Of a stretch of 12,858 nucleotides of DNA, positions 7,605 to 12,858 are shown piece by piece. Position numbers and translations under genes: made by a program. The notes beneath the pieces were generated by a model. That model was not told where the DNA came from. It ran no database searches and saw only the letters and a program-made list of their open reading frames with translations. Position 1 is the first letter of the stretch. Each line of letters opens with the position of its first letter. This DNA comes from JBDSEG01 sp039920165 (GTDB lineage Bacteria > Pseudomonadota > Gammaproteobacteria > Burkholderiales > Burkholderiaceae_C). The stretch is from NCBI GenBank assembly GCA_039920165.1, contig JBDSEG010000050.1, positions 1 to 12,858 of the forward strand, read 5' to 3'.

Positions 7605-8849
7605 TCACAGCGCCGACGATGCCGTCGAAGCGGCCGCCGCAGGGCCGACCCCGCCCGATGCAGCGCCACCGCGCCGGCCGCCGCGCGCCGCGCTCGCGCC
7701 CTCGCCCGCCGCCGGCGCCGACGCGCCGATATCGACCACCTTGACCTGCTGGCGCTCGCCGCGGATGAGACGCGCCTGTCCGGCCGTGACGACCACGTCG
7801 CCAGCAGCAACGCCCCCGAGGATCTCGACCTTGCCCGGAACCCGCAGACCGATGCGCGCCTCGATGCGCTGCGTCACCTTGGCGCCGTTGTCGTCAACGA
7901 CCTTGAGAAGATACTGCTTGCCGCCTTGCGGAACGAGCGCTTCCTCGGGCACGACGAGCGCGTTCTCACGCACCTCGAAGACGAGCCGGGCGCGCGCGAA
8001 CATGCCGGGGCGCAGGGCGCCGTCGCGGTTGTCGAGCTTGGCGCGCACCAGCAGCGACCGGCCGTTCGAATCGAGTTGGGCATCGAAGGCATCGACGCGG
8101 CCCGCAAAGCTGCGCCCGGGCAAGCTGTCGAGTGCGATGGCCACGTCCTGCCCGACCTTCAGGCGCGCCAGCACTCGCTCGGGCAGGCGGAAGTCGACAA
8201 ACATCGAGCCGGTGTCCTCGATGTTGACGAGATCGGCGCCATCCTTGACATAGTCGCCCACGCTCACCGAGCCGATGCCGGCGACGCCATTGAACGGCGC
8301 CACGATGCGCATGCGCACGAGCTGGGCCTGCGCCAGCGCGACCTGCGCATCGGCCACTTCCATGGCCGCTGCGGTCTGGTCCACCGCGCTCTTGCTGACG
8401 AAGTTCTGCGCCACCAGTTCGCGATTGCGTTCGAGGTTGGTGCGCGCGATGCTGGCCTGCGCCCGGGCCTGCTGGACCTGCGCCCGCTGCAACGTATCGT
8501 CGAGCTGCACCAGCAATTGGCCGCGTGCGACGCGCTGGCCGTCGCCGAAGCCCAGCTTCGAGATCCGCCCGCTCACCTCCGGGCGCAGCATCACGCCCTG
8601 GCGCGAGCGCAGCGTGCCCACCGCCTGGGTCTCGTCCTGCAGCTTCATGATCTCGACGCGTCCGACCTCGACCGTGAGCGGTCCGCCCGAGCCGCCGCCC
8701 GATGCGGCGCGGCCGCCGGTAGGTGCGGCGCCTCCGCTGCGATCGTCGGCGGCCACCAGCGCCGCGGGCGGTTTGTTCTGGTACCAGTACGCCGCCGCGC
8801 CCGCGGCGGCAATGCCGCCGATCGCGACAAGAGTGTAGAAAATCTTCAT
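7605..8849 (-). CDS. RND efflux periplasmic adaptor (membrane fusion protein)
   Basis: A 414-residue adaptor that bridges the RND permease encoded just downstream to an outer-membrane channel. Seen: an N-terminal hydrophobic anchor (about 3-22, no lipobox cysteine, so probably an uncleaved or signal-anchor helix); a Gly/Ala-rich linker (37-57); the first half of the lipoyl domain (RPEVSGRISKLGFGDGQRVARGQLLVQLDD, about 89-118); an alpha-hairpin rich in Gln/Ala (about 119-180) that docks to the channel; the second lipoyl half (RIVAPFNGVAGIGSVSVGDYV, 181-201); beta-barrel (about 215-295); and a membrane-proximal domain (about 296-372). A Gly/Ala/Arg/Ser tail (375-414) is extra. The ATG at 8849 was chosen because it immediately precedes the anchor; longer readings add basic sequence without family character. 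It is the promoter-proximal gene of the efflux pair. Confidence 0.95.
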   Translation of the reverse strand: MKIFYTLVAIGGIAAAGAAAYWYQNKPPAALVAADDRSGGAAPTGGRAASGGGSGGPLTVEVGRVEIMKLQDETQAVGTLRSRQGVMLRPEVSGRISKLGFGDGQRVARGQLLVQLDDTLQRAQVQQARAQASIARTNLERNRELVAQNFVSKSAVDQTAAAMEVADAQVALAQAQLVRMRIVAPFNGVAGIGSVSVGDYVKDGADLVNIEDTGSMFVDFRLPERVLARLKVGQDVAIALDSLPGRSFAGRVDAFDAQLDSNGRSLLVRAKLDNRDGALRPGMFARARLVFEVRENALVVPEEALVPQGGKQYLLKVVDDNGAKVTQRIEARIGLRVPGKVEILGGVAAGDVVVTAGQARLIRGERQQVKVVDIGASAPAAGEGASAARGGRRGGAASGGVGPAAAASTASSAL

Positions 8850-8940
8850 GTTCGGCGTCGATTCGCTGCAAGCGACTGTAACGAAGGGCTCTGATCGGCG
8901 GGTCGGAATCGACCCCACGCGTCGCTGGAAGGCAATGGGC
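8850..8940 (-). promoter_or_regulatory. Gap between rnhA and the efflux pair, with two small hairpins
   Basis: This 91-base spacer separates the rnhA stop codon from the adaptor start. Two perfect inverted repeats are visible: GGGTCG-GAAT-CGACCC at 8900-8915 (6-bp stem, 4-base loop), and TCGCT-GCA-AGCGA at 8863-8875, only 14 bases upstream of the adaptor ATG. The first could slow or end transcription after rnhA, although no T-tract follows. The second could be an operator overlapping the start region. No recognisable -35/-10 pair was found. The gap is long enough to hold an independent promoter for the efflux genes. Confidence 0.35.
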
Positions 8941-9399
8941 TCATGGCACCCTCGCGCAACCGCGGTTGGCCAGCGCATCGGCGCGTTCGTTGCCGGGGTC
9001 GCCCGAGTGGCCCTTGACCCAGCGCCATTGAACTTCGTGCAGTTGGCGCAGCGCGTCCAGGCGCTGCCACAGGTCGGCATTCTTCACCGGTTTGCGGTCG
9101 GCCGTCTTCCAGCCGCGCTGCTTCCAGCCGTGGATCCATTCGGTGATCCCTTTGCGCACATATTCGCTGTCGGTATAGATCGCGACGTCGCACGTGCGGC
9201 GCAGGACGGCGAGCGCTTCGATGACCGCGGTGAGTTCCATCCGGTTGTTGGTGGTGTGCGCTTCGCCACCGAAGAGTTCCTTCTCGTGCTCACCGTTGCG
9301 CATCCATACGCCCCAGCCGCCGCGGCCCGGGTTGCCCTTGCACGCGCCGTCCGTATAGACCACGACCTGCGGACGCGGCAGCAGCGGAACGTCACTCAT
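8941..9399 (-). CDS. rnhA: Ribonuclease HI
   Basis: A 152-residue cytoplasmic enzyme that cuts the RNA strand of RNA-DNA hybrids, removing R-loops and stray replication primers. Seen: the full catalytic set of the type I family, Asp17 in YTDGACKGNPG, Glu55 in NNRMEL, Asp77 in YTDSEYV, His131 in KGHSG and Asp141 in ERADALA. These align with Asp10, Glu48, Asp70, His124 and Asp134 of the E. coli enzyme with a constant offset of seven. The basic protrusion (about 86-107, GITEWIHGWKQRGWK) that binds hybrid is also present. Length is standard. The ATG at 9399 lies inside the end of the upstream methyltransferase gene (8-base overlap), so the two are probably co-transcribed. In E. coli rnhA also sits beside yafS, and dnaQ is on its other side; here dnaQ is absent and an efflux pair follows. 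Confidence 0.98.
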   Translation of the reverse strand: MSDVPLLPRPQVVVYTDGACKGNPGRGGWGVWMRNGEHEKELFGGEAHTTNNRMELTAVIEALAVLRRTCDVAIYTDSEYVRKGITEWIHGWKQRGWKTADRKPVKNADLWQRLDALRQLHEVQWRWVKGHSGDPGNERADALANRGCARVP

Positions 9400-10252
9400 C
9401 GGGCACCGTCGCGTGGCGCGATGCCACCGTCGCCGGCGCGGCACGCGCCATGCTGCGGTGCTCGCGCGCGAGGCCCACCAGCCGCATACCGCGCACGCGC
9501 TTGACCGCGACAACGAAGTACACCGCGCCGAAGACCGGCCACCAGCGCTCACCGACCGACTCGGTCCATTCGAATCGCGCGAGCCAGCGGCTCGACGCGA
9601 CCGGGGGGCGGTAGCAGCCGAAGCGGCCGGCCTCGACCTCGAAGCTGAGCAGGCGCAGCCAGTCGCGCAAGCGCCGGTAGCCGATGAATTCGCCCGAGTC
9701 GGGCAGAAAGCCGCGCCGCGCTGCGCCAGGAGGATCGCGCCGAAGATGCGCGGCGCGCTGGCGCAGGCCCCACAGGCTGGCCGGATTGAAGCCGACGATC
9801 ACGACCCGCCCTTCGGGAACGAGCACGCGATCGACTTCACGCAGCGCGAGGTGCGGATCGCGTGCCAGCTCGAGCGCATGCGGCAGCACGACGAGGTCCA
9901 GGCTGTGGGTGTCGAACGGCAGCGCATCGAAATCGCAGTTCAACGCCACATCGGCGACGAGCAGCGGCTGCGCATCGGTATCGGCGAACGGGTCGAGCGG
10001 CGGCGCCGGCGCGTTGGCATCGGAACGGACGGGCTGAGCAAGGCACTGCGCCGACGCGGTCGCGACCCAGCGGTGCGGCATGCGGTTCGAGCGCAGCGCC
10101 TGCAGTTCCGGCATGCCGAGCTGCAGCGCGTGGTAGCCGAAGATGTCGACCACGGCAGCGTCCAGATGCGCCTGCTCCCACCCAAGAAGGTAGCGGCCGG
10201 CAGGAGTTTGCAGCCACTGCGTCAAACCTATAATCCCGCTGCCTTGCGCCAT
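9392..10252 (-). CDS. YafS-family SAM-dependent methyltransferase-like protein
   Basis: A 286-residue protein resembling E. coli YafS, annotated as a class I S-adenosylmethionine methyltransferase of unknown substrate. Seen: the core DALPFDTHSLDLVVLPHALELARDPHLALREVDRVL, split over about 108-143, matches the YafS pattern (LPF...D...LL.H.L....DPH.LLRE.DRVL). It is followed by a VIVGFNPASLWGLR strand-turn, also YafS-like. The Gly-rich SAM motif I is not recognisable in the expected place (around LLVADVALNCDFDAL), so catalytic activity is uncertain; E. coli YafS looks similarly degenerate there. A QTPAGRYLLGWEQ segment near the N-terminus precedes it. ATG at 10252 is preferred; a GTG at 10279 would add nine residues. 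The 3' end overlaps rnhA by 8 bases, and yafS-rnhA adjacency is conserved with E. coli. Family assignment is from recalled similarity; function is unknown. Confidence 0.88.
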   Translation of the reverse strand: MAQGSGIIGLTQWLQTPAGRYLLGWEQAHLDAAVVDIFGYHALQLGMPELQALRSNRMPHRWVATASAQCLAQPVRSDANAPAPPLDPFADTDAQPLLVADVALNCDFDALPFDTHSLDLVVLPHALELARDPHLALREVDRVLVPEGRVVIVGFNPASLWGLRQRAAHLRRDPPGAARRGFLPDSGEFIGYRRLRDWLRLLSFEVEAGRFGCYRPPVASSRWLARFEWTESVGERWWPVFGAVYFVVAVKRVRGMRLVGLAREHRSMARAAPATVASRHATVPDE

Positions 10253-10503
10253 GAACTCGATTGCCTCGACCGCCCGCACCGACCCGCCATTGATTGCATT
10301 GCATCGGGCTTGTTCGGCGGTCCTTGTTCTGGCGACCCCGAAGGCAATGCACCGACCCGACTCGCAGACCGCCTGTCCAAGCCGATGCTGGCGGCGATTC
10401 TAGTGACACGCCCCCGCACCGCGCCACGCCTGAAAAGGGTGTCGAAGAGTGTGCTCAGCGATCCGCGCCGACAGCGCGCGAACCTCACCCCAGCGAGCCC
10501 GCC
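10253..10503. promoter_or_regulatory. Divergent intergenic region between yafS-type gene and mltD
   Basis: This 251-base region separates two divergent start codons and must contain promoters for both. No convincing -35/-10 pair, tRNA, terminator or riboswitch is visible. The hydroxyacylglutathione hydrolase gene (gloB), which lies between mltD and yafS in E. coli, is not here. A reading frame of about 50 codons starting at 10251 on the plus strand shows no family resemblance. A consensus -10 hexamer TATAAT on the plus strand lies just outside, at 10229-10234, inside the methyltransferase gene, with only a weak -35 candidate (TTTGCA, 10207-10212). Confidence 0.4.
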
Positions 10504-12186
10504 ATGACGTATTCGACCTTCCTAGGCGCAAGGCCCCAGTCGCTCGGCGCGGCCTGCGCGGCGCTCGCGCTGCTCGCCGCCTGCGGTACCCCGCCGGGCA
10601 GCCGGACCGGAGCCGAGGGCGCACCGGCGGTGCCGCTGACGGCGGCTTCCGAAGCAAGCGCGCCCATGGTCGCCGCATCGCCCGCATCCGCCGCCACGCT
10701 CAGCGCGCAGGCCAGCGTGAAGCCCGCCGATGCGATGCCGGCGCCGACCCCGGTGCCGGTCGACCCGGTTCGACCCGACGAGCCTGTCAAGCTGGAGGAC
10801 CGCGGCGCGCAGATCGTGGCGCAGCTCGATCTGTGGGAGCGTGTGCGGCGCGGCTTCGCGCTGCCCGACCTCGAGAGCGACCTGGTGCGCGACCGCGAGG
10901 CCTGGTATGCCACGCGGCCCGACTATGTGCAACGCATGACCGAGCGCGGCAGCCGCTATCTGTTCCATATCGTCGAAGAACTCGAGCGCCGCGGCATGCC
11001 GAGCGAACTCGCGCTGCTGCCCTTCATCGAAAGCGCATTCAACCCGCAGGCCATCTCGTCGGCCAAGGCGTCGGGCATGTGGCAGTTCATGGCCGCGACC
11101 GGGCGCGACTTCTCGCTCAAGCAGAACGTCTTCCGCGACGATCGGCGCGACGTGCTCGCCTCGACCCGCGCCGCGCTCGACTACCTGACCCGCCTGCACG
11201 GCATGTTCGGCGACTGGCACCTGGCGCTGGCGGCCTACAACTGGGGCGAAGGCAATGTGCAGCGCGCGATCTCTCGCAACCAGAAGGCCGGTCTGCCGAC
11301 CACCTATGCCAGCCTGAAAATGCCCGACGAGACCCGCACCTACGTCCCGAAGCTGCAGGCGGTGAAGAATATCGTCGCGCGCCCGCAGGATTTCGGCCTG
11401 ACCCTGCCGGCCCTGACCAACCACCCCTATTTCCTGAGCGTGCCGATCGAGCGCGACATGGATACGGCCGTCGCGGCCCAGCTCGCCGGGATGAAGCTGG
11501 AAGATTTCCACCACCTGAACCCACAGATGAACAAGCCGGTGATCCTGGCCGCCGGAACGCCGCAGGTGCTGCTGCCCTACAACAATGCGGCCGAGTTCAC
11601 GCGCCGGCTGCCGCTGCATCGAGGCCCGCTTGCGAGCTGGACCGCCTGGGTCGCGCCGAAGACGCTGCGCCCCGCGGAAGTCGCGCGCCAGGTCGGCATG
11701 AGCGAGGAAAACCTGCGCGAGGTCAATCGCATCCCGCAGCGCATGCTCATCACCGCGGGCTCGACCCTGCTCGTCACGCGTGGCGAACACCGGCACGCCG
11801 ATGTGTCGGGGCAGGTGGCCGACAACGCGTCGATGACGCTGGCGCCCGACCTGCCGCCGCTGCGCAGGCTCTCGGTCAAGGCGGGCAAGCGCGACAGCGT
11901 GGCGTCGATCGCCAGGCGCTACAAGGTCGGCGCGCAGCAACTCGCGGGCTGGAACAGCGTCGCGCCGGATGCGAGTTTCCGGCCGGGTCAGGCGGTGGTG
12001 GTCTTCGTCGCCAACACGGGCCGCAGCGTCGCGAAATCAGGCCACCGCCTGGCAGGCAACGGGGCGCGTGCCAGCGGGCCGTCGGCTTCACGTACGACGT
12101 CGAAAGCCGCAGTGCGGACCGCGGCCCACCCGGCCGCGGCGCGTCGCACCGCAGCGCGCCGCGGGTCCGCCGACGGCGGGCGCTGA
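10504..12186 (+). CDS. mltD: Membrane-bound lytic murein transglycosylase D
   Basis: A 560-residue outer-membrane lipoprotein that cleaves peptidoglycan between N-acetylmuramic acid and N-acetylglucosamine, forming 1,6-anhydro ends during wall growth and recycling. Seen: a lipoprotein signal with lipobox Leu24-Ala25-Ala26-Cys27; a Pro/Ala-rich spacer (28-95); the GH23/SLT catalytic domain (about 150-290) with catalytic Glu176 in LLPFIESAFNP, then ISSAKASGMWQFM (184-196) and AYNWGEGNVQRAI (244-256); and a C-terminal half with LysM-like peptidoglycan-binding units around 376-425 and 455-502. The first unit is degenerate. The last 58 residues (503-560) form an Arg/Ala/Ser-rich tail with almost no acidic residues, not part of the core family. 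The ATG at 10504 is chosen because it gives a proper lipoprotein signal; the frame is open upstream to 10294 without signal character. It converges with recR, leaving nine bases between the stops. Confidence 0.96.
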   Translation: MTYSTFLGARPQSLGAACAALALLAACGTPPGSRTGAEGAPAVPLTAASEASAPMVAASPASAATLSAQASVKPADAMPAPTPVPVDPVRPDEPVKLEDRGAQIVAQLDLWERVRRGFALPDLESDLVRDREAWYATRPDYVQRMTERGSRYLFHIVEELERRGMPSELALLPFIESAFNPQAISSAKASGMWQFMAATGRDFSLKQNVFRDDRRDVLASTRAALDYLTRLHGMFGDWHLALAAYNWGEGNVQRAISRNQKAGLPTTYASLKMPDETRTYVPKLQAVKNIVARPQDFGLTLPALTNHPYFLSVPIERDMDTAVAAQLAGMKLEDFHHLNPQMNKPVILAAGTPQVLLPYNNAAEFTRRLPLHRGPLASWTAWVAPKTLRPAEVARQVGMSEENLREVNRIPQRMLITAGSTLLVTRGEHRHADVSGQVADNASMTLAPDLPPLRRLSVKAGKRDSVASIARRYKVGAQQLAGWNSVAPDASFRPGQAVVVFVANTGRSVAKSGHRLAGNGARASGPSASRTTSKAAVRTAAHPAAARRTAARRGSADGGR

Positions 12187-12208
12187 TCGGGATCGTCAGC
12201 GCCGGTCG
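12174..12208. terminator. Hairpin containing the stop codons of mltD and recR
   Basis: GGCGCTGA (12179-12186) and TCAGCGCC (12196-12203) form a perfect 8-bp inverted repeat around a 9-base loop. After one G-G mismatch the pairing continues for four more positions (12174-12177 with 12205-12208, one of them G-T). The arms end exactly with the mltD TGA and the recR stop codon (TCA on this strand). It is positioned to act in both directions, but there is no T-tract on either side, so a classical intrinsic terminator is not shown. Confidence 0.45.
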
Positions 12209-12783
12209 ACCAGCGCGTGGGCGATCGTGCCCAGATCGACATATTCGAGTTCGCTGCCTATCGGCACCCCGCGCGCCAGCCTTGTCACACGCAGTCCGCA
12301 GGCTTGCAGCGCCTGCGTCAGCACATGCGCGGTGGCCTCGCCCTCGGCGGTGAAATTGGTCGCGATGATGACCTCGTCGGTCGTACCGTCGGTCGCGCGG
12401 TCGAGCAGCCGGTGCGCACCGATCTGGGTCGCGCCCACGCCGTCGAGCGGGCTGATGCGACCGAGCAGCACGTAGTACAGGCCGCGGTAGCTCGCGCTGC
12501 GCTCGACCGCCGCCTGGTCGGCAGGCGTCTCGACCACGCAGAGCTGGAGCGCGTCGCGCTGCGGGTCGCGACAAATCGCGCACACCTCGTCTTCGGTAAA
12601 CGTATTGCAGCGCGCGCAGTGGTGCACCCCGACGAGCGCCGCCTGAAGTGCCGACGCCAGGCGCAGCGCCCCGTCGCGGTCGTTCTGCAGCAGGTGAAAG
12701 GCCATGCGCTGCGCCGACTTGACGCCGACGCCGGGCAGGCGCCGCAAGGCCTCGACCAGCGCGTGCAGCGCGGGTTCAGCCAC
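12196..12783 (-). CDS. recR: Recombination protein RecR
   Basis: A 195-residue cytoplasmic DNA-repair protein. RecR works with RecO (and RecF) to load RecA onto SSB-coated single-stranded gaps. Seen: N-terminal helix-hairpin-helix (LRRLPGVGVKSAQRMAFHLL, spanning 13-32); a four-cysteine zinc site at Cys56, Cys59, Cys68 and Cys71; a Toprim domain from about 79 with Glu85 in LCVVETPADQ; the YVLLGRISPLDGVG segment; and a C-terminal GVPIGSELEYVDLGTIAHAL segment that closes the family. Length is standard. The start is a GTG at 12783: an in-frame TGA lies four codons upstream, and the next in-frame ATG (Met27) would destroy the helix-hairpin-helix. It lies 51 bases downstream of the ybaB end, the order conserved in most proteobacteria (dnaX-ybaB-recR), and converges with mltD. 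Confidence 0.98.
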   Translation of the reverse strand: MAEPALHALVEALRRLPGVGVKSAQRMAFHLLQNDRDGALRLASALQAALVGVHHCARCNTFTEDEVCAICRDPQRDALQLCVVETPADQAAVERSASYRGLYYVLLGRISPLDGVGATQIGAHRLLDRATDGTTDEVIIATNFTAEGEATAHVLTQALQACGLRVTRLARGVPIGSELEYVDLGTIAHALVDRR

Positions 12784-12834
12784 GGTGCGAGCGGTTCATC
12801 GGCGAGCGCGTCGACAAGCGAATCGTCATCCGAT

Positions 12835-12858
12835 TCAGAACGGAAATTTCATTCCCGG
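12835..12858 (-). CDS. ybaB: C-terminal end of YbaB/EbfC nucleoid-associated protein (partial)
   Basis: The last seven codons and stop of a gene cut by the window edge are visible: residues PGMKFPF followed by TGA at 12837-12835. YbaB/EbfC proteins, small dimeric DNA-binding proteins usually encoded between dnaX and recR, typically end with a PG-x-K-x-PF tail. Both the sequence and the position directly upstream of recR fit. The evidence is short, so the call rests mainly on synteny. Confidence 0.72.
   Translation of the reverse strand, partial: PGMKFPF

Noticed and set aside
10251..10406. Small plus-strand frame starting MNSIAS upstream of mltD
   Set aside because: About 50 codons, Arg/Cys-containing and without any resemblance to GloB or another family; likely chance in intergenic DNA.
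1..12858. Search for CRISPR arrays, insertion sequences, tRNA or rRNA genes, toxin-antitoxin pairs and defence systems
   Set aside because: No spaced direct repeats, terminal inverted repeats, transposase motifs or RNA gene signatures were seen. The content is core and efflux/metabolic genes.

Overview
This is a very GC-rich, densely coded stretch of bacterial chromosome. The order ybaB-recR, the yafS-rnhA pair next to mltD, and the protein sequences fit a betaproteobacterium. A Rhodocyclales-type genome (Azoarcus/Thauera/Aromatoleum-like) is my best guess, but that is inference from composition and protein flavour, not a database result. There are no rRNA or tRNA genes, insertion sequences, CRISPR arrays or phage genes, and no gene-free stretch longer than about 250 bases.

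Layout. (1) 8-2964, minus strand: a two-gene operon of a 12-helix MFS transporter followed by a thiamine-diphosphate enzyme of the acetolactate synthase/benzoylformate decarboxylase superfamily, joined by an ATGA stop/start overlap. (2) 3141-4445, plus strand: a two-part protein with an unrecognised N-terminal module and a C-terminal roadblock/LC7-like domain. It is divergent from the MFS operon across a 176-base intergenic region holding small palindromes. (3) 4468-10252, minus strand, four genes read in the order yafS-type methyltransferase, rnhA, RND adaptor and RND inner-membrane pump. The first two overlap by 8 bases. The efflux pair follows after a 91-base gap and has no outer-membrane channel gene beside it. 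(4) 10504-12186, plus strand: mltD, a lipoprotein lytic transglycosylase with a LysM-type C-terminal half and a strongly basic tail. (5) 12196-12783, minus strand: recR with a GTG start, preceded at the window edge by the last seven codons of ybaB/ebfC.

How they work together: the core genes (recR, ybaB, rnhA, mltD, yafS) are housekeeping functions in DNA repair, RNA-DNA hybrid removal and wall turnover. The RND pair is a drug or solvent efflux module that must borrow a TolC-like channel. The MFS/ThDP operon looks like an accessory transport-plus-metabolism unit of unknown substrate. The least explained item is the roadblock-like protein at 3141-4445. I see no convincing new multi-gene system; most of the window is ordinary core genome. 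The best leads are the roadblock protein, the divergent control region beside it, the ThDP/MFS operon, and hairpins that carry both stop codons at the two convergent gene ends.
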